Of a stretch of 64,000 bases of DNA, positions 36,767-44,949 are shown in pieces (within the stretch, counting starts at the first letter, position 1; every line of letters begins with the position of its first letter). A model generated the notes under the pieces. That model searched no databases. It saw only the letters and a list, made by a program, of their open reading frames with translations, and was not told where the DNA came from. A program made the translations under genes and the position numbers. Source of the stretch: Streptomyces noursei ATCC 11455 (GTDB lineage Bacteria; Actinomycetota; Actinomycetes; Streptomycetales; Streptomycetaceae); contig NZ_CP011533.1 in NCBI RefSeq assembly GCF_001704275.1, positions 9,610,001 to 9,674,000 on the forward strand, in the 5' to 3' direction.

Positions 36767-36871
36767 GAAAGCCACCAGTTTCGACTCAAGATGGAGCTGC
36801 AGGGGGATAATTCGGTATGTAAGTCGTTGATTGGAGAACTGAATTTTCTCCAGAATTGGAGGAGTCAAGAA

Positions 36872-37930
36872 GTGTGCGGGAGTGCAGATAGCGCGAAGGG
36901 TAAGGCCGTAGGCGGGCTTACGTCGGAAGGATCCAGGCTCCAGGAATCCTCGGCTGTCGGCGGTATGATCCCCGTCGTCGACATCTCCGGCTGGGATACT
37001 GGAGGCGATGCAGGCCGTGCAGCTATCGCCGTCGTAGTTGACGACGCGGCGAGCGCTCTCGGCATTATGCAGATCATGGGGCATGGAATTCCGATGTCCG
37101 CAGTGCAAGCATTCACCGAAGCGCTCGATGCACTCTTCGCGCTGCCACTGGAGGAGAAGAGGAAGCTGCGCGCGTCACTCCCCGGCACCGGTCGCGGCTA
37201 CATCCCGCAGCGTGCCGAGAAGCTCAGCCCCACAGCTGCGGCAGATCTTTTCGAGGCATTCGAGATCGGCTCGCAGGGGTCCGACTTCCCAGGGTTAGAT
37301 CTTCCTCCAGCACACTACCCTCCTAACAACTGGCCACCGCTGTTGGGTTTCCGTGAGGTGGTCGAGAAATTGTATGCCCAATTAGGTGAGTTCACCCGAC
37401 GGCTGACGGGGATCTTCTCGTATGCGCTGGGCGTAGAGGAAAGTTACTTCGTGCCGTTTACAGACCATCCGATCGCCACGCTGCGCATGAACCACTACCC
37501 TCATCCCGGCACGGACTCCGCCCTCGACCGGAACCAGATCGGGATGGGTGCACACACCGACTACGGAATCCTCACCGTACTGTGGGTCGACAACGTGCAA
37601 GGGTTGCAGGTCCTTACCTCCAGGGGCAGCTGGCTCGACGTACGGCCGGAACCCGGATGCCTGCTGGTCAACCTAGGCGACCTATTGGCTCGCTGGACCA
37701 ATGACCGGTGGCGGTCCGCGCTGCATCGTGTTCTGCCGCCGACCGACGATGAAGGGAATGCCGTCCGCCGCCGCTCAGCCGCATATTTTCACGACGGCAA
37801 CTGGGACGCAGAGATCCGCTGCCTGCCTAACTGCATCCCACCCGGCGCCACACCACGCTACCAGCCCATCACAATTGGCCAGTACATCACCGAGAGGCGC
37901 TCCGGTCGCATGTACTCGACGAGCTACTGA
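36872..37930 (+). CDS. 2-Oxoglutarate/Fe(II)-dependent oxygenase, isopenicillin-N-synthase-like
   Basis: A 352-residue enzyme. The N-terminal DIOX_N part begins MIPVVDISGW and includes MGHGIP; the C-terminal jelly roll carries the iron facial triad H228-x-D230 (GAHTDYGILTVLW) and H285 (SALHRVLPP), and the R-x-S co-substrate motif at 300-302 (RRSAAYF). This R-x-S suits 2-oxoglutarate or an IPNS-type carboxylate. Start GTG 36872 is preferred: GGAGGAG (36858-36864) lies seven bases upstream; ATG 36965 has no site. Such enzymes hydroxylate, desaturate or cyclise small molecules. No biosynthetic partner genes are adjacent, so the substrate is unknown. Confidence 0.88.
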   Translation: MCGSADSAKGKAVGGLTSEGSRLQESSAVGGMIPVVDISGWDTGGDAGRAAIAVVVDDAASALGIMQIMGHGIPMSAVQAFTEALDALFALPLEEKRKLRASLPGTGRGYIPQRAEKLSPTAAADLFEAFEIGSQGSDFPGLDLPPAHYPPNNWPPLLGFREVVEKLYAQLGEFTRRLTGIFSYALGVEESYFVPFTDHPIATLRMNHYPHPGTDSALDRNQIGMGAHTDYGILTVLWVDNVQGLQVLTSRGSWLDVRPEPGCLLVNLGDLLARWTNDRWRSALHRVLPPTDDEGNAVRRRSAAYFHDGNWDAEIRCLPNCIPPGATPRYQPITIGQYITERRSGRMYSTSY

Positions 37931-38019
37931 TTCCCAATGGGGTTGTCAACCTGTTTCGGCGACTCTCCGTGAACCGCCCCGATTCGAATAGAGACTCGAT
38001 TCCGTGAAAGGATTGAGTC

Positions 38020-38346
38020 ATGGCACGACCCTCCCGTTACCCGCTTGAGCTGCGCCATCGTGCGGTTCGTATGGTCGCCGAAGTGTGCGACGACTACCCG
38101 AACGAGACGGCCGCCTTGCAGGTGGTCGCGGACAAGCTCGGCATCGGCTCCCGCGAGACTCTGCGGAACTGGGTGAAGCAGCAAGAGATCGACGCTGGGC
38201 AGCGTCCGGGGACGACGAAGGAGGAGTCCGCCCAGCTCAAGGCGTTGAAGAAGGAGAACGCCGAGTTGAAGCGGGCGAATGAGATCCTGAAGGCTGCGGC
38301 GAGTTTCTTCGCGGCCGAGCTCGACCGGCCACACACGCGCTCGTAG
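38020..38346 (+). CDS. IS3-family OrfA
   Basis: 108 residues: helix-turn-helix (LELRHRAVRMVAEVCDDYPN; LGIGSRETLRNWVKQQ) and a coiled coil (ESAQLKALKKENAELKRANE). AAAGGATTGAGTC precedes ATG 38020. OrfB follows in the -1 frame, as usual for IS3. The frame is intact, but its OrfB is split into pieces. Confidence 0.9.
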   Translation: MARPSRYPLELRHRAVRMVAEVCDDYPNETAALQVVADKLGIGSRETLRNWVKQQEIDAGQRPGTTKEESAQLKALKKENAELKRANEILKAAASFFAAELDRPHTRS

Positions 38347-38780
38347 CGTTCATCGACGAGCACCGGGACCGCTTCGGCGGGGTCGAGCCGATCTGCAGGA
38401 CGCTCACCGCACACGACTGCAAGATCGCCCCTTCCACGTACTACGCCCACAAGAAACACCTCGAAACTCCCTCCGCCCGTTCCATGCGCGACGAGGAGCT
38501 CAAGGAAAGGATCCAGGACGTCTACACGTCCAACTACTGTGTCTACGGCGCCCGGAAGATCTGGCGCGAACTGAACCGCCAGGGACATGCGGTGGCCCGC
38601 TGCACCGTCGAGCGCCTGATGCGCGAACTCGGCATCCAGGGCGCCGTGTGCGGCAGACGCGTCATCACCACGATCCCCGGCGGACAGGTCCAGCACGCCC
38701 CCGATCTGGTCGACCGCGACTTCGTAGCCGCCGCTCCGAACCGGTGCTGGGTGGCGGACTTCACCCACGTGAAGACCTGG

Positions 38781-39684
38781 AGGCCTATTCACGGGGGTTT
38801 CAACCATCGTTCTTGATCACGAGGACGGCCCTGCTCGGTAGCGTGACGTTTGAGAGAGCGTCAGTTAACTACCGTGGCAGGGCCGTTGAGCTGGAACATT
38901 ACGACAGGACTGGACACCGAGCAACTTGACGGGCTGGTCGCACGAGTTCACCAAGAGCTCGTGCAGGATCCGGATCCGCCGGTGATGCCGGGGCGGATGT
39001 GGGCGCTGGGCCTGTACAAGTCGGTGGTGTTGGTGCTGTTCCTGCTGCGGCAGAACCCGGTGCAGGAGGTGGCCGCCGAGTTGTTCGGGATCTCCCAGGC
39101 CACCGTCTCCAGGAGGTGGACGGCCCTGCTGCCGATGGTGGAGAAGGTCCTGGCCACGCACGTTCCCGATCCCACCGAGGCCTCTGCCGGCCGGATCGTA
39201 CTCGTGGATGGCACCTTGGTCACGACGTGGGACTGGTCCAGCGAGGGCACCACGATGTTCTCCGGCAAGCACCGCGACACCGGCTTCAACCTGCAGATCG
39301 CCGCCACTCTCGCCGGCGACCTGCTCGCGGTCTCCGCGCCGGTGCCCGGCAGCCGGCACGACATGCACGCCTGGCGCCAGTCCCACTTCCCCGAGGCATT
39401 CGCCGAACGCGAGGGCATAGGCGACCTGGGCTACGCCGGCTCCCGACTGTTCACCCCCAGGCGCAAGCCGCCCGGCCAGGAACGATCCGCCGGAGACAAG
39501 AGAGCCAACCGCTCCGTCAACACGCTCCGAGCCGCAGTCGAACGGGCCATCGCGCACCTGAAGAACTGGAAGATTCTCGCCACCCGCTACCGCGGCCCCC
39601 TCACCCGCTTCCCCGACATCGTCAAGACCGTCACCGCCCTCACCTTCTACACAAGAGGCTGGTGAGGCCTACGTGAATAACCCT
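38781..39684 (+). mobile_element. IS5-family 904-bp-group element, intact copy
   Basis: Ends AGGCCTATTCACG and CGTGAATAACCCT; 5-bp duplication CCTGG at 38776-38780 and 39685-39689. First of three insertions in the IS3 OrfB. Confidence 0.95.
38850..39665 (+). CDS. IS5-family DDE transposase (904-bp group)
   Basis: Intact, 271 residues. Helix-turn-helix in AAELFGISQATVSRRWTALL; first Asp in IVLVDGTLVTTWDW; second in GDLGYAGSRLF region; Glu in RAAVERAIAHLKNWKILA. ATG 38850 is used; the start MRERQLTT is shared with the split copy at 13200. Downstream the right terminal repeat begins right after the stop. Likely the active member of the group. Confidence 0.92.
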   Translation: MRERQLTTVAGPLSWNITTGLDTEQLDGLVARVHQELVQDPDPPVMPGRMWALGLYKSVVLVLFLLRQNPVQEVAAELFGISQATVSRRWTALLPMVEKVLATHVPDPTEASAGRIVLVDGTLVTTWDWSSEGTTMFSGKHRDTGFNLQIAATLAGDLLAVSAPVPGSRHDMHAWRQSHFPEAFAEREGIGDLGYAGSRLFTPRRKPPGQERSAGDKRANRSVNTLRAAVERAIAHLKNWKILATRYRGPLTRFPDIVKTVTALTFYTRGW

Positions 39685-39878
39685 CCTGGTCCGCGACCGT
39701 CTATGTCGCGTTCGTCGTGGACACCTTCTCCCGCCGGATCGTCGGCTGGTCCGCGGCCACCGTGAAGGAGACCGTCTTTGTCCTGGACGCCCTGGAGATG
39801 GCCATCTGGCAACGCGACCGCGACCAACAGGCCGTTCAGCCAGGAGAGTTGATCCATCACTCCGACGCCGGGTCGCAG

Positions 39879-41287
39879 GGCGGATTCAACTGGTCGTCGC
39901 AACACCTCTGTGAGCTGGAGGTTTGCGGATGGGTGTGGGGAATCGGCAGTGGGCGGCGCGGGAGTATCGCGGGCAGATGCCCTCGCCGGGCCGGCCGGGG
40001 GTCGCGTGGCGTGAGGACCGTGTTGGGTTCTGGCGGGCGATTGTGCGGGGGCTGAGCTCGGTGGACGCGGCGGTCGCGATCGGGGTCTCCCCGGCGGTGG
40101 GGCCGCGGTGGTTTCGTCATGCTGGCGGGGTGAATCCGTGCCTTGCCCTGACCGTGTCGGGCCGATACCTGTCGTTCGCCGAACGGGAGGAGGCCGCTGT
40201 GCTGCGTGCTCAGGACTTCGGCGTCCGTGCGATCGCGCGGCGTCTGGGGCGTTTGCCCTCGACGGTCTCGAGGGAGCTGCGGCGCAACGCCTCGACCCGG
40301 ACCTACCACCTGGAGTACCGGGTCTCGCTGGCGCAGTGGCACGCCGAGCGGCGTGCGAAGCGGCCGAAGACGGCGAAGCTGGTGGCCAACGAGCGTCTGC
40401 GCGACTACGTGCAGGAACGACTGGCCGAGGCCGTCGCCCATGCCGTGGACGGTCAGATCGTCGAGGGACCGCAGGTGCCGCCGTGGAAGGGCCGGAACAA
40501 GCCGAGGCGGCAGGACCGCCTCTGGGCGACGGCGTGGAGCCCGGAGCAGATATCGCAGCGGCTCAAGGTGGACTTCCCCGATGATGAGTCCATGCGCATC
40601 TCCCCGGAAGCGATCTACCAGGCCCTCTACGTGCAAGGACGCGGTGCGCTCAAGCGCGAGTTGGTCGCCTGTCTGCGCACTGGGCGATCGCTGCGGGTCC
40701 CGCGGGAACGCTCCAGGCAGAGCGTCCGTGGGCACGTCACCGCCGATGCGCTGATCAGCGAGCGGCCCGCCGAGGCCGAGGACCGTGCGGTCCCAGGTCA
40801 CTGGGAGGGCGACCTCATTATCGGCACCGGCCGGTCCGCGATCGGCACGCTGGTGGAGCGCAGCACCAGGTTCACGATGCTGCTGCACCTGCCCCGGATG
40901 GAGGGCTCCGGCACCGAACCACGTACCAAGAACGGGCCTGCGCTGGCCGGCCGCGGCGCCGAGGCCGTGAAGGACGCGATCACCGCCACCATCACCACGC
41001 TGCCCGAGCAACTGCGCAGGTCGCTGACCTGGGACCGCGGCACGGAACTGGCCCAGCACGCCCAACTACGCGTCGAATCCGGGCTCCAGGTATACTTCGC
41101 CGACCCGCACAGCCCCTGGCAGCGGGGCACCAACGAGAACACGAACGGTCTGCTGCGGCAGTACCTTCCCAAAGGTACGGACCTGTCGCGGTGGAACGCC
41201 GACGAGCTCCAGGCCGTCGCCTTCACCCTCAACGAGCATCTACCATCTCTCCAGGTAGCCGGTGTTGCGACGACCGATTGAGACCAA
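39879..41287 (+). mobile_element. IS30-family element
   Basis: Inverted ends share GGTCGTCGCAACACC (39891-39909 region and its complement at 41261-41275). Target duplication GCAG at 39875-39878 and 41288-41291. Removal restores GGGTCGCAGTACACATCG in the host gene. Confidence 0.9.
39929..41281 (+). CDS. IS30-family transposase, altered C-terminus
   Basis: 450 residues from ATG 39929, which has GGAGG seven bases upstream. Two DNA-binding parts: the first within residues 1-60, the second GVRAIARRLGRLPSTVSREL. Catalytic residues: HWEGDLIIGTG (Asp), LTWDRGTELAQHA (Asp), RGTNENTNGLLRQYLPKG (Glu). IS30 proteins normally end with a segment like LNARPRKTLGWKTPAE; here it is LNEHLPSLQVAGVATTD, so the last part has been replaced or lost close to the right terminal repeat. 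Catalytic residues are intact. Confidence 0.85.
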   Translation: MGVGNRQWAAREYRGQMPSPGRPGVAWREDRVGFWRAIVRGLSSVDAAVAIGVSPAVGPRWFRHAGGVNPCLALTVSGRYLSFAEREEAAVLRAQDFGVRAIARRLGRLPSTVSRELRRNASTRTYHLEYRVSLAQWHAERRAKRPKTAKLVANERLRDYVQERLAEAVAHAVDGQIVEGPQVPPWKGRNKPRRQDRLWATAWSPEQISQRLKVDFPDDESMRISPEAIYQALYVQGRGALKRELVACLRTGRSLRVPRERSRQSVRGHVTADALISERPAEAEDRAVPGHWEGDLIIGTGRSAIGTLVERSTRFTMLLHLPRMEGSGTEPRTKNGPALAGRGAEAVKDAITATITTLPEQLRRSLTWDRGTELAQHAQLRVESGLQVYFADPHSPWQRGTNENTNGLLRQYLPKGTDLSRWNADELQAVAFTLNEHLPSLQVAGVATTD

Positions 41288-41360
41288 GCAGTACACATCG
41301 TTCAAGCTCGCCGAGCACCTGGACGCTGCCGGCATCGCGGCGAGTATTGGATCCGTCAGT

Positions 41361-42258
41361 GAACCTCTTTCATCCTGAGTAGTCGCAGGTCAGGAGCGTG
41401 TGAACGGCCTGGACGATGCGGCTGATGCGGTTGGTTGAGCATCGTGCCTGGCGGAGGGTCCGCCATTGCTTGAGTTGGGCGAAGGCGCGTTCGCCCGGTG
41501 CTCGGAGGCGGGCGTGGTCGCGGTTGAACAGTTGGTAGTGGTCGGGTTGTTCGCGGTGGTTCTTGTAGGGGGTGCGGACGGTTGCGCCGGCGCCTTGGTA
41601 GGCGCGGTCGGCCAGGACGAGGATCTGCCTGGTGAGGCAGGCCTGGACGATGCCGTGAGCCCGTGCCGCGGTCAGGTCGTGGGTGCGTCCGGGCAACGCG
41701 CGGGAGAACCACAGTGGAGTGCCGTCTGGGGACGCGATGACCTGCACGTTCATTCCGTGCCGCTTGTGTTTTTGGCTGTAGTACGGCTCGTCTGCGGCGA
41801 TGCGGTCGGTGGGGATCAGTGTCCCGTCAACGACGACGAAGTCGCCCTCACCCAGGCCCACCAGGGCCTCGCGCAGGCCGGGTGCCCACGAGGCGAGGAT
41901 CATCAAGGTCTCGTCCACGTACCGCCAAGCCGTCGCCTCCGATACCCCGAAACCGGCTCCGACCTGCGCGAACGTCTCGTTCTTCCGAAGGTGCGCCAAC
42001 ACCAGTAGGGCCTGCTTGAAGCAACCGAGCCGTCGCCAGGGCGAGTTCAGCTCCTGCCGGCGGGCATGGATCAGCCAGGAAACGTGCTCAACGAGTTCGT
42101 GCGGGACGTCGCGCATGGAAGAATACGGAACCAACAGGGCTCCTCGGACGCTGCGTGATGAGTGATGTCACCACAGCAACGACCAGGGGCCCTGTCTTGT
42201 CACTAACTCCCCTCTGACCAGGCATTTCACCCTCGCAGAGGCAGGATGAAAGAGGTTC
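41361..42258 (-). mobile_element. IS5-family element, copy 4 (898 bp)
   Basis: Inverted repeats as in copy 2; duplication AGT at 41358-41360 and 42259-42261. Third insertion in the IS3 OrfB. Confidence 0.95.
41370..42134 (-). CDS. IS5-family DDE transposase (copy 4)
   Basis: 254 residues, intact; the protein sequence equals copy 2 at 1770-2534 over the stretches compared, with at most one or two nucleotide changes (for example GGT/GGC near the ERAFAQ region). Same triad and TTG start with GGAG upstream. Confidence 0.93.
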   Translation of the reverse strand: MVPYSSMRDVPHELVEHVSWLIHARRQELNSPWRRLGCFKQALLVLAHLRKNETFAQVGAGFGVSEATAWRYVDETLMILASWAPGLREALVGLGEGDFVVVDGTLIPTDRIAADEPYYSQKHKRHGMNVQVIASPDGTPLWFSRALPGRTHDLTAARAHGIVQACLTRQILVLADRAYQGAGATVRTPYKNHREQPDHYQLFNRDHARLRAPGERAFAQLKQWRTLRQARCSTNRISRIVQAVHTLLTCDYSG

Positions 42259-42530
42259 AGTGACGCGTACGACAACGCCCTGATGGAGTCCACGATCGGC
42301 CTGTGCAAAACCGAATTGATCAAGCCCCAGCGGCCCTGGAGGACGCTCTCTCAGGTCGAGTTGGCCACCGCCGAGTGGGCCGACTGGTACAACCACCGAA
42401 GACTCCACGGTGAGGTAGGCCACGTCCCGCCCGTCGAATACGAAGCCAACTACTACACCGAACTCACGAAACCCCAGTTCACAACCACAGTCTGAGATCT
42501 CTATGGAACCCGGGGTGCCTCTGTGTCTTG

Positions 42531-42950
42531 TCAAGCCGCCTGGCCAGGGATGGACTTGGCTTCTCGTTCGTCGGCGATCATGACGCGCCACACGTGGTCG
42601 GCCAAGCGGCGTTTCAGGCAGCGCTTCGCTTCCTTCGGCGTCTTGCCCTCGGAGAGTTTGCGCTGGTAGTAGGCGTGTCCGGGTGATTTCGGCATCCGTA
42701 TCTGCACGACTGCGATGGTGTGGAGGACAGAATTGAGCTGGCGGTCGCCGGAGCGGGAGAGCCGGTGGCGGGCCTTGTCCGCGCTGGCGATCTCCACTGG
42801 GGCGGCACCGGCGTAGTTCGCGAACGCCGCCGAGGTGGGGAATCGGTGTGCCCGTCGGGTGCGGCCGATCAGCCGGGCGGCTATGACTGGCCCGATGCCT
42901 GGGGTGTCCATCAGCGCGCTGCCCGGATGCCTCCACAAGGCTCTGCATCC
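42531..42950 (-). pseudogene. IS110-family recombinase, C-terminal fragment
   Basis: Minus strand: LMDTPGIGPVIAARLIGRTR, FANYAGAAPVEIASADKARH, RLSRSGDRQLNSVLHTIAVV, ending SIPGQAA. This is the Transposase_20 half of an IS110 protein; the DEDD half is missing. It is of a different branch from the element at 14677. Confidence 0.8.
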
Positions 42951-43009
42951 GGGCAGCATTGTCCGTGAGCTGCTTGTCCAGTTCCGGTGTCGGGGAGGAT
43001 CATGCTTCC

Positions 43010-43153
43010 AGCTTCGATGAACCAGTTCGAACCGCAGCTGGTCGAGACTCCGACCACCCTGGCGGCAGCCGCACCCTTGTAGCCCTCCCTCAGCAGTTCG
43101 AAGTACCGCTTCTTCACTGCCGACGGCATCTTGTTCGGGGCGTACTTCGGCAT
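43010..43153 (-). pseudogene. IS30-family transposase, N-terminal fragment
   Basis: MPKYAPNKMPSAVKKRYFEL then LREGYKGAAAARVVGVSTSC, the helix-turn-helix start of an IS30 transposase, before it runs into the IS110 fragment. ATG 43153 follows GGAGAGC. Confidence 0.6.
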
Positions 43154-43204
43154 CCGAACGCTCTCCTTCCGGAGCGTTCGCAACCACCGATAGAACTCAA
43201 GCGC

Positions 43205-43745
43205 GGTCCAGGGGGCGGTTGGGCCATTCCGCCATGCCTTCCATCACCTTGTCGGTGATCGTGGAGATGGTCGCCTTGGACACGCTCGCGCCGTAGACCT
43301 CGGCCAGATGCGCGGAGATTTCCCCGTGCGTCAGGCCCTTCGCGGACAGCGACAACACCATTTCGTCCACCCCGGACAGGCGCCGCTACCGCTTCTTGAC
43401 GATCTGCGGCTCGAACGAACCCGCCACGTCCCGGGGGACCTTGACCTCGACCGGGCCCACATCGGTGAGCACCGACTTCGCCCGGGTCCCGTTGCGGCTG
43501 TTGCCGCTGCCACGGCCCTCGGCGTCATGCTTCTCGTATCCGAGGTGATCGGCGATCTCGCCCTCCAGGGCGGACTCCAGCACCCGCTGGGTCAACTGCT
43601 GGAGCAGCCCACCCTCCCCGGTCAGCTGCAGGCCCTCCGACCGGGCCCGCTCCACGAGCACCGCGACCAACTGCTCGTCACTCGCCGCCGCGGCTTCCGC
43701 TGCCGGCTCGCTGCCCGGTATCTGCTCGATGGTCGTGTCGCTCAT
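43205..43745 (-). pseudogene. IS256-family transposase, N-terminal fragment with internal stop
   Basis: Starts at ATG 43745 (MSDTTIEQIPGSEP...LTQRVLESALEGEIADHLGY), continues to IVKKR, then TAG at 43386 where Gln is expected (IVKKRQRRLSGVDEM). The same frame goes on with LSLSAKGLTHGEISAHLAEV, YGASVSKATISTITDKVMEG until about 43205. The catalytic remainder is missing. Confidence 0.85.
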
Positions 43746-43844
43746 CTGGCGTCTCCTTGATCATCGGATCCGCCAATCATTGAACACTCCCACACTCGGG
43801 TCGGTGACGACATGGGCCACGGATCGATCAGGGCCGTGTGGGCG

Positions 43845-43945
43845 AGGCGATCTGTTGGATCGGGAGTGGGCTCGTCTTGAGCCGTGCTTGCCGCAGAACA
43901 CGGAGCGTGGCGGGCGGCGCCGGCAGCAGCGCGGGGCAGCGCTCT
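43845..43945 (+). pseudogene. IS5-family transposase N-terminal scrap
   Basis: Reads RGDLLDREWARLEPCLPQNT, the typical start (GDLTDAEWARLEPLLP) of an IS5/IS1182-type transposase. About 30 codons only; what follows to 44180 has no assignable content. Confidence 0.5.
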
Positions 43946-44182
43946 GAGGGTGGTGGTGCCCCCTCTTCACCGGCTCAGGCGAACCTGGTCGTGCGACCGC
44001 GCATGGCCACATTGCCCAGGCCAGGCCCGGATTTTTCGGAGGATGTGACACTTCCGTCGGGTGGCTCGACAAGCGAGCGGCGGCGAAAGCAGTCAGCCTG
44101 GCCCAGGAGACGGCGAGGCCGGCGCGTCCGCTACACGAGCGCCCAGCACATCGGCCGGCTCCTCGGACACGCGGAGGACACC

Positions 44183-44746
44183 ATGCGAATGAACCGCCCG
44201 TGCGGCGCAGCCGTCGCAACCATGGCGCTCGCCGTGGCCGGAGTCACCGTTCCGGCTACGGCGGCAGCCCCGGTCACCGGACCCGACGTCACCTTCCTCA
44301 AGACGATCCACCAGGGCAATCTTGCCGAGATCGCCACCGCCAAGGATGCCCAGGAGCACACCACCAGCGCATGTGTGAAACAAGCAGCGAACATGTTCGT
44401 ACGCGACCACACCGAGTTCGATGCGCAGGTCATGGCGCTAGCCCGCAGTGAGAGCATCACCCTGCCCTCCACCGCGGCAGCTGCTCAGCAGAAACAGCTC
44501 ACCAAGCTAAAGTCCCTGCACGGTAAACGAGTCTACAACCGGGTGTGGCTGCGGGACCAAGACACGAGCCACCGGCAGGCCCTTGCACTGATCGACAAGG
44601 AAGTGTCCTCCGGCAAGGACACCGAGATCCGCGCGATCGCCCAGGCCGCCCGGCCCACAGTGGCTAAGCACCTCCAGGCAGTCAGCGGCGGGATCTGCCC
44701 CCTGAACTTCCCCCGAGATGCGGAAGGAGTTGACGGAGGGGCATAG
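44183..44746 (+). CDS. Secreted DUF4142 family protein
   Basis: A 187-residue protein with a signal peptide (AAVATMALAVAGVTVPATAA) and a four-helix DUF4142 (ferritin-like) domain: DVTFLKTIHQGNLAEIATAK, FVRDHTEFDAQVMALARSES, then helices around KLKSLHGKRVYNRVWLRDQD and SHRQALALIDKEVSSGKDTE. ATG 44183 has GGAGG five bases upstream. DUF4142 proteins are exported, of unclear function; a stress or cell-envelope role is often suggested. It stands alone among IS debris. Confidence 0.85.
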   Translation: MRMNRPCGAAVATMALAVAGVTVPATAAAPVTGPDVTFLKTIHQGNLAEIATAKDAQEHTTSACVKQAANMFVRDHTEFDAQVMALARSESITLPSTAAAAQQKQLTKLKSLHGKRVYNRVWLRDQDTSHRQALALIDKEVSSGKDTEIRAIAQAARPTVAKHLQAVSGGICPLNFPRDAEGVDGGA

Positions 44747-44774
44747 GGTCTCATGAGAGGCCCGACTTGTGACC

Positions 44775-44908
44775 ATGGCTGCTCCCAGAAAATACCCGTT
44801 GGAGTTGCGTGAGCGTGCGGTGCGGATGTACCGCGACTCCGAACCGAAGCCCACCTGGTGGGCCGCGACTTCACCGCCGAGGCGCCCAACCGGTTGTGGG
44901 CCACCGGC
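44775..44908 (+). pseudogene. IS3 element scrap with internal deletion
   Basis: The start of an OrfA (MAAPRKYPLELRERAVRMYR) is joined to an internal OrfB piece (HLVGRDFTAEAPNRLWAT). The IS701 element begins just after. Bases 48118-48150 beyond that element may be the continuation. Confidence 0.6.
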
Positions 44909-44949
44909 CTATTAGGGCTTTGTTAGGTGTGTCAACTGGCCTGCACTGA

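Larger units (their letters stand above)
38347..42495 (+). pseudogene. IS3-family OrfB split by three insertions
   Basis: Piece 1 (to 38780): AFIDEHRDRFGGVEPICRTL ... WVADFTHVKTW with the first Asp. Piece 2 (39685-39878): SATVYVAFVVDTFSRRIVGW ... ELIHHSDAGSQ with the second Asp. Piece 3 (41288-41360): YTSFKLAEHLDAAGIAASIG. Piece 4 (42262-42495): DAYDNALMESTIGLCKTELI with Glu, then HVPPVEYEANYYTELTKPQF. Deleting the three IS and one copy of each duplication restores one continuous frame without stop. So each insertion hit a previously intact gene. Confidence 0.93.
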
